Below, one piece after another: positions 43,745-53,433 of a stretch of DNA of 64,000 nt (positions are counted from its first letter, which is position 1; every line of letters starts with the position of its first letter). The stretch is from Microvenator marinus (GTDB taxonomy: Bacteria; Myxococcota_A; Bradymonadia; Bradymonadales; Bradymonadaceae): contig NZ_CP042467.1 of assembly GCF_007993755.1 (NCBI RefSeq), positions 2,628,001 through 2,692,000 on the forward strand, read 5' to 3'. The position numbers and the translations under genes are program-made. A model generated the notes under the pieces. It was not told where the DNA came from. It was given only the letters and a program-made list of their open reading frames with translations, and ran no database searches.

Positions 43745-45553
43745 TCAACGCGTGTCTGGCGACTGCCTGAAACGCTCAACCATCAATTTTTGCTCGGATA
43801 ATTGCTGATATTTTTCTCTTTCGGTCATAAAATTTGTTTGTGCAAGCTCACGGTTCAGCTCCTTGAGCGTTCGTTCTGCCCACTGTTTTTTGATGGCACG
43901 TACACAATCGTCATAAAATCGCTGGGTACGCTCAGCGGTGTAGAGCTCCTCGGGGGCCATAAGCGCCTGCTCCACAGTACGCTTGAAGGCCTGATTTTCA
44001 ACATATTGAAGCACTGAAGCGTGAGAAATCTTCCCATCTTCTTGAATTTGATCGGGCAAAGCCCTCAAAAAGCTCGCTAGTTCGGAGCTTGAGAGCAGTC
44101 CATCAAAGGAGTTTTCGAGGAAATGCGCCAGAAATTTCGGGCTATCCAAGATGACGGTCAAAATCCCGAATTCCGCGGGCGGGAGCTCAAGTGGCCGCTG
44201 TGAATCCTCAATGGCCTGACGTACCCGTTGTGCCGCCATCTTTGGACGTTGGATGTATTCACGCAGGAGTTGCGGCTCGATATCGAGGCGCCGCGAGACT
44301 TCCTGTGCGTAATGCTCCCACGTCACCTGGTTCTTTACATCTTTCAGGATTTTTCCTGCGTCTTCGAGCGCGCCGAGCTTTTTCTCGACTTCATTTCCTT
44401 CAGCTGGCGCGAGCACACGATCAAGCGCCCAACCGATAATGGGCGGGGCGGCCTTAATCTTGGCTTCAAGTGCCTGCTTTCCTTCACGTCGGACAAAACT
44501 ATCAGGATCGTCGGTTTCGTCAAATCGAACGACTCTGACGTCTAGCTCGGCCTCATACGTAGCGGCCATGGAGCGCTCGGTGGCATCTTCACCTGCGGAA
44601 TCGCCGTCAAACGCGATATAGACTTCACGGCAATACCTCCCAAGGAGCTTGGTTTGTTCGGCGGTCAACGCCGTTCCCATGGGTGCCACGGCTACCTCGA
44701 TTCCCTGAGCGTGAAGGGCGATGACGTCAAAATTCCCTTCCACGAGGAGAGCCCAGCCTTCCTGCTGAATGGCCTGTTTGGCGGTGTAGAGTCCGTAGAG
44801 CTGGTGTCCCTTGGTGTAATAAGAGGTTTCCGACGAGTTGATATATTTGGGCCCGTCATCGTCTGCGGCAAAGACTCGGCCACCAAAAGCGAGCGTATTT
44901 CCCCAGATGTCTTGCACGGGGAACATGATTCTGTGGCGGAAGCGGTCGTAAAAGCCGTTTTGTTCGCGTCTTTCGAGGGCAAGCCCGGCTTTGGTGACCC
45001 ATGAACCAGGGATATTTTCCTTTTCGAGATGGTCCAAGAGCCCTTGCCAACCTTGTGGGGCATAGCCAAGCGCGAACTTTCGAGACGTAGCTTCATCGAT
45101 GCCGCGCTCGCTGAGGTAAAGTTGTGCTGCGCGTCCCACCTCAGACCAGAGGTTGTCCTCATAATAGGTTCTGGCGAGGTCCATGATGCGGAAGTAGAGC
45201 TTTTTACCTTCGCGTTTCTTGTCGCTTTCGGCGCGTTCTTCTTCAGACTCTTCGGGAAGCTCCACACCGTGCCTTTCGGCCAGGTAGCGCACGGTTTCGG
45301 GGAAATTCCAGCCTTCGATGGCCATAAGAAACCCGATGACGTTTCCTCCCGCTCCACACCCAAAACATTTGTAGATGCCTTTTGCCTGATGAACATTGAA
45401 GCTCGGCGTTTTCTCGTTATGGAACGGACACAAACCCTTATGATTTGCGCCAGCCTTCTTCAACGTGACGTACGTTGAAATGGTTTGCACGATATCAGCC
45501 CGCCTGAGCACCTCGTCGATGACATCTTCCGGGATTCGACCCATAAAATTCAT
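43745..45553 (-). CDS. dnaG: DNA primase
   Basis: Synthesises RNA primers at the replication fork. ATG 45553 is taken as the start (MNFMGRIPEDVIDEV); a second ATG three codons on is equally possible. The 602-residue protein has the CHC2 zinc finger with Cys42, His45, Cys63 and Cys66, then the Toprim core (VEGNFDVIALHAQGI, MGTALTAEQ, YIAFDGDSAGEDA with the metal-binding DxD) and the basic RNAP-like domain with SERGIDEATSRKFALGYAPQGW and GGRVFAADDDGPKYINS. The C-terminal about 150 residues form the helicase-binding domain. rpoD follows on the same strand. Confidence 0.96.
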   Translation of the reverse strand: MNFMGRIPEDVIDEVLRRADIVQTISTYVTLKKAGANHKGLCPFHNEKTPSFNVHQAKGIYKCFGCGAGGNVIGFLMAIEGWNFPETVRYLAERHGVELPEESEEERAESDKKREGKKLYFRIMDLARTYYEDNLWSEVGRAAQLYLSERGIDEATSRKFALGYAPQGWQGLLDHLEKENIPGSWVTKAGLALERREQNGFYDRFRHRIMFPVQDIWGNTLAFGGRVFAADDDGPKYINSSETSYYTKGHQLYGLYTAKQAIQQEGWALLVEGNFDVIALHAQGIEVAVAPMGTALTAEQTKLLGRYCREVYIAFDGDSAGEDATERSMAATYEAELDVRVVRFDETDDPDSFVRREGKQALEAKIKAAPPIIGWALDRVLAPAEGNEVEKKLGALEDAGKILKDVKNQVTWEHYAQEVSRRLDIEPQLLREYIQRPKMAAQRVRQAIEDSQRPLELPPAEFGILTVILDSPKFLAHFLENSFDGLLSSSELASFLRALPDQIQEDGKISHASVLQYVENQAFKRTVEQALMAPEELYTAERTQRFYDDCVRAIKKQWAERTLKELNRELAQTNFMTEREKYQQLSEQKLMVERFRQSPDTR

Positions 45554-45661
45554 CTCTTGATAAGTTCTGGTGCCGTGGCGAAGGCCCCGTACCGGGGCAA
45601 AACAGGCGCTGAAGTGTAGCGGCTGAAATGCGGCTGTCAAATCGTTGTCAAAACTATTTTC

Positions 45662-46597
45662 CTACCATCTGGCGAAATGGTCCTCAGCCACGCCCGGCAG
45701 GGCGACGGTTTGTCCGAGTAGGGTTCCATTCCAAACTCCAAGAGGCTGTTTGTAGACGGAGCGCACGAGCTTGAGATCGACGTCTTCTCGCCGAATACCT
45801 TCGATATCCATCCTGAGGTCTAGCGCCCCGCAATTAGATTTCACCGCGCAGAAGGCCTCGCCCACTTCCACGGTGGCACGGTCAAACGCGTAGATTTCGC
45901 CTTCGGCCCAGACGCAGTTTTCGAGGTCGGCGTTGAACCCCTGAATGGCGTTAAAGCCTAAGCGTTGTTCGGCATCTGAGCCCATCGCCCAGAGCCATGA
46001 CGTCTCGCGGGCCATGAAGCCGTGGGAGTGGTCGAGCAAACCGTGACCGAGTCCAAGCTCATGAAACACGCCCGAAATACGGAGCCCACCGCGTGCGGTC
46101 AGACCGACTTCTTTTCGAGTGGTATTGTGCAAAGATGGACTTCCTTGAACCGGGCAATGGGCGGTGAAGGGCGCCAAGTTTGAGACCAGGTTGATATCGA
46201 TATTGACGTGTTCCCAGTCGATCCGAATCTCCCAAAGATTGGTGGACGGCCTCTCGATAGAAAAGCCGCTGGATTTTGCGATGTCTCTGGTGAACGTGTC
46301 ATCCGCAACGCGCACCAGACGCGCTGGGAGCGTTCGTGAGGCCTCGTACACAAGACTCTGAGTCGTTCTATCGAACACCCAGACAAACGCCTTTGTGGCG
46401 TATCTGAGGTCTACGAGAGCTCCACCGATGGCGTAATTTTGGAAGAATGCCCCGAACCACTGCCACTTCTTCTCAGACTTCAAAAACTCCCAAGAACGAG
46501 AAAACTCCCATCGCGACTCTCCTCGCCATGTTCCGAAGGCCCCTTGAGAGTGGGCCTTCGGAGCATCGAGCAAGGCAGAGAGCTGATGGGAGTTCAT
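45662..46597 (-). CDS. DUF2804-like protein
   Basis: A 311-residue soluble protein; ATG 46597 is used (a TTG lies one codon upstream). There is no signal peptide or cysteine clustering. It is beta-rich with many Trp (WRGESRWEF, EKKWQWFGAFF, NLWEIRIDWEHVN). LLDHSHGFMARETSWLWAMG and RKEVGLTARGGLRISG resemble conserved segments of the DUF2804 family, lipocalin-like proteins of unknown role. The match is from memory and moderate. It begins 15 bases after the stop of the 2074-residue lipoprotein gene, so it may share that transcript despite being cytoplasmic. Confidence 0.6.
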   Translation of the reverse strand: MNSHQLSALLDAPKAHSQGAFGTWRGESRWEFSRSWEFLKSEKKWQWFGAFFQNYAIGGALVDLRYATKAFVWVFDRTTQSLVYEASRTLPARLVRVADDTFTRDIAKSSGFSIERPSTNLWEIRIDWEHVNIDINLVSNLAPFTAHCPVQGSPSLHNTTRKEVGLTARGGLRISGVFHELGLGHGLLDHSHGFMARETSWLWAMGSDAEQRLGFNAIQGFNADLENCVWAEGEIYAFDRATVEVGEAFCAVKSNCGALDLRMDIEGIRREDVDLKLVRSVYKQPLGVWNGTLLGQTVALPGVAEDHFARW

Positions 46598-46612
46598 CAA
46601 AGCGGTCTTTGA

Positions 46613-49600
46613 TTATGGGGCTGGTGGTGTGATCGCTGCGGTGATTGTGAATTCACCAGCGTTGTCATCATCAAAGCCCCACACGTCCACGATGACCGTC
46701 ATTGTTCCGCTTGGAGGAATGGTGGTCGTGAAGGTTTCGACACCGGACGAGAAGTTACTATCCTCATCAATCAAACATGAGTTGATGAAGTCGGTGCACG
46801 TCTCGACTGCCCAGAGAACCGCATCAAAATCGGCATCAACCGTGATAGTGACGGAGTCTCCAGGTGTTCCCGTGACCGAGAATGCAGCATCTCGACCTGC
46901 GGTCGAATTTGCGGAACATTGCCCACCAGTCGCCAACTGATGCTGGTCAGAATAGTCCTCAATGTTGCCCGTGTAAGGCGTACCACTTGAGATATCTATT
47001 GCAGTCGCACAAGTATCATTTGGTGCTGGGCTACAGGCGCCCATGTCGCAACCAAAAGTACAGGTGCTGGTTTGGGTGAACCCAAGACCACTACAGGTGA
47101 CGAGGTCACCTTGGTCGCAGAATGGTGCGTCACCAGGTGTACAATCTGGAGTTCCAAGTAGGATCTCTAGGTCGTAGGTGCCGGATGGTGTGGATGTGAA
47201 GAAATCCGCGTAGACGTAGACAATGCCATCTGCAGGGAAGACGTAGGAGATTTCTTCGGTGCCCGAGGTTGCGTCGCTACCGTCCTCGCACGTGTTTACA
47301 TCACCACAGGTCTCGAGGACGTAGAGCGAAGCATCACTGGCAGCCGTCATCGTGACTTGCAGGACATCTCCTGCAAGACCTTGGACAGCGTACACATGCT
47401 CAGGTCCGTTTGAAGAGAAGCCTGTGCATAGCGAACTGTTGAGGCTCAGGTCGTTGCTCGTAGCCACAGGTACAGCCGAGAAGGTTGTCGACTGGGTGAC
47501 AATGAATGGCTCAGCGCAGTTTTCGCCGTTTGGATCCACACATGTGAGGTTCTGATTACATTGACCACTGGAACAGCTGTAGACACCTGGTAGTCCGAAG
47601 CTGTCACAGAGAAGGATATCTCCGTTGGTGTTGTCGCAGGAATCAAGCGTGTTCGGTGCACAACTTGGAGCTTGAATCTGGATGTCCACGCTGAAATCAC
47701 TGAACGTGGTGCTCGACACGAAGTCGGTCACGATAGTTACGAAGCCTGCATCTGGCATCACCAATTGCAATCTCTCACTGAGTCCGGTGGATGTATTGGA
47801 GCCAGCCAAGCACGTGCTGGAATCGTTGCACGCTTCAAGCGCGTAGATGACCGGATTGCCAGTAGTCGCAACCATGTCGACGGTGACCACCTCACCTGGT
47901 TGTCCAGTCACTCGGAAACGAGCGTCTGGACCGGATGCGCCGGTACCACTGCAGTTGGTGGAGTTCGTGTTGGTCAATGTGCTGGCAACCATATTGAACG
48001 AGGCCGATCCAGAAACGTTGATCATTTCGTGACACACGTCGCCCGATGGACTGTCACAGCCGGTCGGTGAGCATGACCCACTCGAGCAAGTTTGAGCGAT
48101 TTGGAATCCCGCGTCGCAGTAGTCTACATCACCTGCGTTACAGCCCAGAATTTGTCCGTCTACGCAGCCCGTGAATGCTTGAGTGTCAATGGTGAGCGTG
48201 TAGGTGCCTGTTCCAGTGTTGTTTGTAGAACTGAACACATCGGCAACAATGTATGCATAGCCTTCTGCTGGGATGACAAAAGTAATGTCCTCAGGGTTTC
48301 CGCTATCTGAGTCTTCAAGACACGTATTGCCGGTTTGAGCACAGTCAGTCACAGCGTAGAGAACTGCGTCGAACGTTGCGTTGAGTTCAGCAATGATTCG
48401 ATCACCTGGGTTGCCTGTGACTCGATAGATAGCGTCGCGGCCGAAGGTGCTACGAGCCACGCATGCAGTACTCGAACCGCTGACTAGGCGCACTTGATTC
48501 GTGAAGTCTGTGATGGTTCCGGTGAACGTGCCACCGGTTCCTGCTTCGATGGCTTCTGGGCAGAAGTCACCATTTGGAAGGTCGCAGAGGCTTCCATTAC
48601 ATGCGCCCGAGGAGCATGTATATTCCTCAATAACACCAAACCCGTCACAGTATTGGACGGTACCCGCGCTACAACCCAGTTGGGCGCCAGGCGTGCAACT
48701 TGGGGCTACTACTTCGATCTCAAGAGTGAAATCAGAATTCGTGACAGACGACGCGAAGTCAGCGACAACGAAGAATGGATCGGTAGAATCGAGCACGAAA
48801 CGAAGTCGCTCAGCACCCGTGGTAGTCGCATTGCTCGAGCTTCCGCAGGATGCAAGGTCGTTACAATCGTCAAGGGTGTAGACCAGGGCGTTTCCTGCTC
48901 CTGTCGGCGTCATCGTGACAGTGACAACTTCACCCACGTTCCCTTGGACCTGATACACAGCGTCAGGACCACTTGCGGTTGTACCGGCGCATGTTGAGGA
49001 AGCGTTGAAGCCATTGGTCAGGTTTGCAACCGTTTGAGTGAAGACTCCGCCGCCTTGTGGAACTGGAATTGCCTCGTAGCACACGTTTCCATTTGGCTGC
49101 TCACAGGCATCGCCCGCACCATTGCACTGACCGGAACTGCAGAGTGCGCGGTCAATAAATGAACCGGTCGAGTCACACGATTCAATAGCACCATTATTGC
49201 AGCCTACGAACTCGCCAGGAGTACAGGAGACCTGTGGGTCGACATAGGTTGTCAACGTGAACTGGCCAGCATCATCATTTGGAGTTGAACCGAAGACGTC
49301 AACAATGACGAAGAGTTGACCACTGGACGGGAAGACTCCGCTGAGGGTACCGCTGCTTCCAGGAATATCTCGGCCAGCAACGCAGCTCGTTCCAACCGCC
49401 GCACAGTCCTCAACAAAGTACATGACAGAATCGAACGCTGCACTCAATTCAGCACGCAATCGATCCCCTGGGTTTCCTTGAATGACAAAGGTCGCATCGC
49501 GGCCACCCGATGTAACCGAGGAGCAAGTCCCAGAAGTGAGTTGATATTGGTTGCTGAAATCTTCGATCCGACCTGTGACTGAACCGCCGTTTTGAAGTTG

Positions 49601-52600
49601 GACGGCGCCGGCACAGACGTCATTTGGGCCAAAGTTACACACGGCGTTTTGGCATCCATAGGTGCAGGGGGTTGTTACGCTAAGCCCTATATCACTACAT
49701 GAAACCACGGCTTGACCCGCGCCATCACACGCATCTGGGGCACCTACCGTACAATCGGGCTGACCGATGAGTATTTCCAGATCATAGGTGCCTGTTGGCG
49801 AAGATGAGAAGTAGTCTGCGTAAAGGAAAATTGAGCCGTCGGTCGTGAAGGTGTAGTCCACCACTTCTGGATTTCCGGAGTCATCGCCATCGAGACAAGA
49901 CTCTCCGTCGCCACAGCTTTCGAGGATGTAAATCGCAGCATCAGACCCATTAGGTGTCATCGATGCGCGGAAGACATCGCCAGCTTGTCCACGAACCTCG
50001 TAAATGCGGTCGCCACCCGGCGTATTGAACCCGGTACAAGACGTGGCACCCGGACGATTGAGTGAATTGATGGTGGCCACAGGGACACCGGTGAAGGTCG
50101 TGGATTGTTCAACTACGATGGCCTCTGGACATACTTCGCCGTTAGGGTTCTCACATACGGCGCCGTTGCAGATACCGCTGTTGCATGTGTAGGTTTCTTC
50201 CAAGCCAAGCGAATCGCAGGATGTGATCACACCAGCAGCACACGAGATGAAAGTATCAGGGGTACACTCTGGAGCTTGGACACTGATGTCCACGGTGAAA
50301 TCGCTGTCGGTGAAGGAAGACGAGAAGTCCGCCACAACGATGACAGGGTCCGTCGAAGTAAGGGCAAATTGAAGTGTTTCGGCGCCAGTGGTCGTACTGT
50401 TGACGCCTGCAAGACAGGTAGCGGAATCGCTGCATGAATCCAGCGCGTAAACGATTGCGTTTCCGCTGCCGCTTGGGGTCATGGTCACGGTGACAATCTC
50501 GCCAACGGCTCCTGCGATTTCAAGACGCGCATCTACGCCTGGAGCTGTCGAACCACTGCAATTTGTAGAATTGGTATTTGTAAGGTCATCAACGAGGAAG
50601 CTGAAGGTTCCTCCGCCGGTTGGGACTGGAATAGCTTCGAAGCACGTATCTCCGTTGGGAGTTGCGCACGCATCGCCGTCACAGGCGAGTGATGAACAGT
50701 CGTAGAACTCTTGGATGCCGAGTGAGTTACAGACCGGAATCTGGCCAGATGCACAGGTGCCAACTTCGTTAGGCGTACAGGTTGGCGAATCGATCTGGAT
50801 ATCTAGGTCGAATGTTCCCGAAGCCGAAGCCGAGTAGGCGTCTGCCCCTATAAAGACAGGGGACCCATCTGAAACGAAAGAAACCGTTTCGGGATTACCA
50901 CCGTCGCTTCCTTCGATACACGAGGAGATATTCCCGCACTCCGTCAACACATAGAGCGACGCGTCAAACGTTGCGTCCATGGTCACGGTGACAATATCGC
51001 CAGCAGCGCTCTGGATCTGATAGAACGCCTCTGCTCCAAGGCTCTGTCCGAAACCGGTACATGCTGTACCTGTCACCGAGAAGGTGTTGGTGAGGTCCGA
51101 AAGAGGGATGTCAGTGAACACCGTGGATTCGGTCACAACGAACGCTTCCTGACATGTGTCGCCGTTTGGTACGCAAGTTCCGGTGGCTTGGTCACAGCCG
51201 AGCGAGCAGTTGACCTCTTCGAGGGCAGTTCCGAGCTGGTTACACACCAATGCTTTGTTCTGGTCAGCCGGGTCACATGCGTTATCGGCTGGCGTACAAA
51301 TCGGAACTTGGGACTCGTAGGTCAACGTGTAGGAGCCACCGGAGGCTGCGTTGGCGGCGTGAACCACCACATAGTAACGGCCTGGAAGAAGGACTTGAGC
51401 GAAGGTTTCTTCAACTCCAACGGCACCGGCGTTGAGACACTCGGTCTCAGAGCCATCAATTTCACATGCAGTGCGCAAGCTCAATGTAAGGTCTGCGTTC
51501 TCGTCGGGTGTGAGCACCATCGAAACAGCGCGTGCCTCAGGGAGATCGAGCAAGTAGATATCTTCAGCCGTTTGTGCGTCCGAGACACATGATGGAGCCA
51601 ATGGAATGGCAGCACCGCTGATGGTGGTACCGGTCTGACTTGCAGCGATTGCCGGTGCGTTTGCACAGGCTTGAACAACAGCGCCGTCAAGGAGGTCAGC
51701 GTAGAGACCGTAGCGAACGCCTGGCGTTGCAAGGCCTTCACCGGAAACCATGATGGTGTAGACACCCTGATTGATGGCGGAAATAGCGTAAGTCAGCTGG
51801 GCCACGCCATTGGTTGACGTTACCTCACCGACGGACGTTCCGCTTGGGTTTAGAATTTCGATCTTTACTTCGCCCAGACCGATATCTTCTGAGAACACGC
51901 CAGCGCGAACGAAGAGGTCGCCGGTAAAGTCGTTATCGTCGAGGGTATCGAAGGTATAGACATCAACGTCAGCATCACAAAGTGTTGCGGCGATTTCGCC
52001 ATTGGTCTTGTCGGCCACGAAATAGTCTGTGGCTTCAGCGTCCGTGTTGTTTGGTTCAAACGCATCAGCTTCACATGCAGGAGCGTCCGTACACTCACGT
52101 TCGCGGCAAACGCGATCACCGGTGCAGTCGAGCGCCGATGAACATCCTGCTTCATTCTCTGAGCAGGTCACGGCTTGAGCGCCGTCGTAATCACAGTTTT
52201 GGTTACCCGTGCACTCATCACACGCAACTTCGACGGTTTCGCAAACGCCGGAGTTACAGTAGTTGCCGTCGAGGCAATCATCTTGAGTGGAGCATGAATC
52301 TGGGTTGACACACTCACCGGTGAGGCCGTCGCACACACCGCGCGGGCAATCGACCATGTCCACATCACATTGATTGACGGTACATGAACCTTCCACGCAG
52401 AAGTTGCCTTCGAGGCACTCCATATCTGAGGAGCATGTTGGGGAATCTACACACGCTCTTGCGGAGAGCGAGCAAACACCGCGATTACACTCAAGGTCTT
52501 GGCAGTAGGTGGCTTCGTCTACACACTCTTGGCCGTAGCACTCGAAGCCGTCCAAGCACTCCGTGGCCTGGTTTTCGATAGTACACACGGAGGCGTTAGC

Positions 52601-52837
52601 GCACTCACCCGTTTCGATGTCGCAGACTCCGCGGTCGCACTCAACATCTGCACAGAGGTCAACTTCGCAGTCGTCTCCTACACATGGAACACACTCACCT
52701 GTGGCGGCGTCACACACGTCGGTGCCATCACACGTGACATCTTCACAGAGATCGGGCTGGCCTTTTGGCGGGTCGTCGTCGGAACAAGCTGCCGCAAACA
52801 ACAGTGATAAAACAAGTAAACTTCGCAAAATCCGCAT
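46613..52837 (-). CDS. 2074-residue repeat lipoprotein (Cys-rich stalk, PPC-like domains, nine tandem repeats)
   Basis: The largest gene here. ATG 52837 has AGGAG 6 bases upstream; MRILRSLLVLSLLFAAAC is a lipoprotein signal. Residues about 25-250 are Cys-rich beads (CDVMxCPRGVC-like; RGVCDIETGEC, RGVCSLSARAC). Residues about 255-520 hold two jelly-roll domains like bacterial pre-peptidase C-terminal domains (SAINQGVYTIMVSG, LLPGRYYVVVHAAN). Residues about 557-2074 hold nine units of about 168 residues. Each unit starts PNGDxCxEAIxV, has TCSG/TACTGF, PGDxVTVTMTxxxDAxLYxLxxC, IVADxFSSSxTGxF, and closes with a C-rich link CTPGxxxxCxxGxxxxCDSxGxxxxxxCSSGxCNG. No enzyme motif and no sorting tail are seen. 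It is probably a long surface fibre. Confidence 0.85.
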   Translation of the reverse strand: MRILRSLLVLSLLFAAACSDDDPPKGQPDLCEDVTCDGTDVCDAATGECVPCVGDDCEVDLCADVECDRGVCDIETGECANASVCTIENQATECLDGFECYGQECVDEATYCQDLECNRGVCSLSARACVDSPTCSSDMECLEGNFCVEGSCTVNQCDVDMVDCPRGVCDGLTGECVNPDSCSTQDDCLDGNYCNSGVCETVEVACDECTGNQNCDYDGAQAVTCSENEAGCSSALDCTGDRVCRERECTDAPACEADAFEPNNTDAEATDYFVADKTNGEIAATLCDADVDVYTFDTLDDNDFTGDLFVRAGVFSEDIGLGEVKIEILNPSGTSVGEVTSTNGVAQLTYAISAINQGVYTIMVSGEGLATPGVRYGLYADLLDGAVVQACANAPAIAASQTGTTISGAAIPLAPSCVSDAQTAEDIYLLDLPEARAVSMVLTPDENADLTLSLRTACEIDGSETECLNAGAVGVEETFAQVLLPGRYYVVVHAANAASGGSYTLTYESQVPICTPADNACDPADQNKALVCNQLGTALEEVNCSLGCDQATGTCVPNGDTCQEAFVVTESTVFTDIPLSDLTNTFSVTGTACTGFGQSLGAEAFYQIQSAAGDIVTVTMDATFDASLYVLTECGNISSCIEGSDGGNPETVSFVSDGSPVFIGADAYSASASGTFDLDIQIDSPTCTPNEVGTCASGQIPVCNSLGIQEFYDCSSLACDGDACATPNGDTCFEAIPVPTGGGTFSFLVDDLTNTNSTNCSGSTAPGVDARLEIAGAVGEIVTVTMTPSGSGNAIVYALDSCSDSATCLAGVNSTTTGAETLQFALTSTDPVIVVADFSSSFTDSDFTVDISVQAPECTPDTFISCAAGVITSCDSLGLEETYTCNSGICNGAVCENPNGEVCPEAIVVEQSTTFTGVPVATINSLNRPGATSCTGFNTPGGDRIYEVRGQAGDVFRASMTPNGSDAAIYILESCGDGESCLDGDDSGNPEVVDYTFTTDGSIFLYADYFSSSPTGTYDLEILIGQPDCTVGAPDACDGAGQAVVSCSDIGLSVTTPCTYGCQNAVCNFGPNDVCAGAVQLQNGGSVTGRIEDFSNQYQLTSGTCSSVTSGGRDATFVIQGNPGDRLRAELSAAFDSVMYFVEDCAAVGTSCVAGRDIPGSSGTLSGVFPSSGQLFVIVDVFGSTPNDDAGQFTLTTYVDPQVSCTPGEFVGCNNGAIESCDSTGSFIDRALCSSGQCNGAGDACEQPNGNVCYEAIPVPQGGGVFTQTVANLTNGFNASSTCAGTTASGPDAVYQVQGNVGEVVTVTMTPTGAGNALVYTLDDCNDLASCGSSSNATTTGAERLRFVLDSTDPFFVVADFASSVTNSDFTLEIEVVAPSCTPGAQLGCSAGTVQYCDGFGVIEEYTCSSGACNGSLCDLPNGDFCPEAIEAGTGGTFTGTITDFTNQVRLVSGSSTACVARSTFGRDAIYRVTGNPGDRIIAELNATFDAVLYAVTDCAQTGNTCLEDSDSGNPEDITFVIPAEGYAYIVADVFSSTNNTGTGTYTLTIDTQAFTGCVDGQILGCNAGDVDYCDAGFQIAQTCSSGSCSPTGCDSPSGDVCHEMINVSGSASFNMVASTLTNTNSTNCSGTGASGPDARFRVTGQPGEVVTVDMVATTGNPVIYALEACNDSSTCLAGSNTSTGLSERLQLVMPDAGFVTIVTDFVSSTTFSDFSVDIQIQAPSCAPNTLDSCDNTNGDILLCDSFGLPGVYSCSSGQCNQNLTCVDPNGENCAEPFIVTQSTTFSAVPVATSNDLSLNSSLCTGFSSNGPEHVYAVQGLAGDVLQVTMTAASDASLYVLETCGDVNTCEDGSDATSGTEEISYVFPADGIVYVYADFFTSTPSGTYDLEILLGTPDCTPGDAPFCDQGDLVTCSGLGFTQTSTCTFGCDMGACSPAPNDTCATAIDISSGTPYTGNIEDYSDQHQLATGGQCSANSTAGRDAAFSVTGTPGDSVTITVDADFDAVLWAVETCTDFINSCLIDEDSNFSSGVETFTTTIPPSGTMTVIVDVWGFDDDNAGEFTITAAITPPAP

Positions 52838-52885
52838 TCAGAACTCCTAACGACAACAGCATCGAGGCCGTAAACGAAAGGCGCC

Positions 52886-52913
52886 ACTATAGGGATTTTT
52901 GATTTTCACGCAA
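52886..52913 (-). promoter_or_regulatory. promoter of the 2074-residue lipoprotein gene
   Basis: On the minus strand TTGCGT (52908-52913), 16 bases, then TATAGT (52886-52891). The -10 is a 5/6 match and the -35 is weak. The start would fall about 42 bases before the ATG. A TGTGACAC stretch lies just upstream of the -35. Confidence 0.4.
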
Positions 52914-52972
52914 GTGTCACAAAATTTGCGCGAAGTTTGAGCATGTTGTGGGGAATAGAGAAACTACGCCAA

Positions 52973-53323
52973 CTACCCAAAAATGCGGCGGATGCCGAGC
53001 ACTGCGCGGTAAAGCGCAACGTCTCTCATGGGTCCTTGTGCGCCAATGGTGGCAAGGAACATACGACGGCCTGCTGCGCGGAATTCGCATGCAGACGCGT
53101 TCTGGTGGTCTGGTCGGGAGCCGTCGTCGAAGATGTTCGGAAATCCGCGGACCCAATCGGTCAGGGTTTCCGTAGGGGACACGGCACTTGCCGCGACTGA
53201 GCCAGCCTCATCGACAAGAACACAATTCTCCAGGCCGAAGTCTTCGATGACCTGCTGGAGTTGAAATTCTGTGGCGGTTGTTGGGTCTTCACTTCGTCGT
53301 GAACGTCGGTTGGTTTCTTCCAT
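52973..53323 (-). CDS. small protein, possible roadblock/LC7-like fold
   Basis: A 116-residue soluble protein with a good ribosome site (AAGGAG, 9 bases before ATG 53323). The N-terminal 20 residues are charged and disordered (RRSRRSEDPTTATE). The rest alternates helix and strand: FQLQQVIEDFGLENCVLVDEAGSVAAS, then a short acidic linker, CEFRAAGRRMFLATIGAQG, and a final helix VALYRAVLGIRRIFG. This order resembles roadblock/MglB-type domains (an N-terminal helix then VLVDxxGxVxA), but the match is weak and I do not assign a function. It stands alone between the giant lipoprotein and the ATP-grasp gene. Confidence 0.55.
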   Translation of the reverse strand: MEETNRRSRRSEDPTTATEFQLQQVIEDFGLENCVLVDEAGSVAASAVSPTETLTDWVRGFPNIFDDGSRPDHQNASACEFRAAGRRMFLATIGAQGPMRDVALYRAVLGIRRIFG

Positions 53324-53401
53324 GACACCTTCTCCTTCGGCTAGTTCCGTCGAGTTGCATCCTTGCGTCTTTCAACCTAACGGATGAAACACAGACGTCA
53401 A

Positions 53402-53433
53402 CAAAAAGGTTAGAAAACGGGTTTTTGCCCGTT
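53402..53433 (-). terminator. candidate terminator overlapping the ATP-grasp stop codon
   Basis: On the minus strand AACGGG-CAAAAA-CCCGTT forms a 6-bp stem inside the last codons, followed by TTCTAACCTTTTTG. The stem is short and the T tract is delayed by several bases, so it is only a moderate candidate. Confidence 0.4.

Noticed and set aside
46613-51170. CRISPR-like or satellite repeat array
   Set aside because: The periodicity is about 500 bp, in frame and diverged at DNA level: protein tandem repeats, not an array of short identical repeats.
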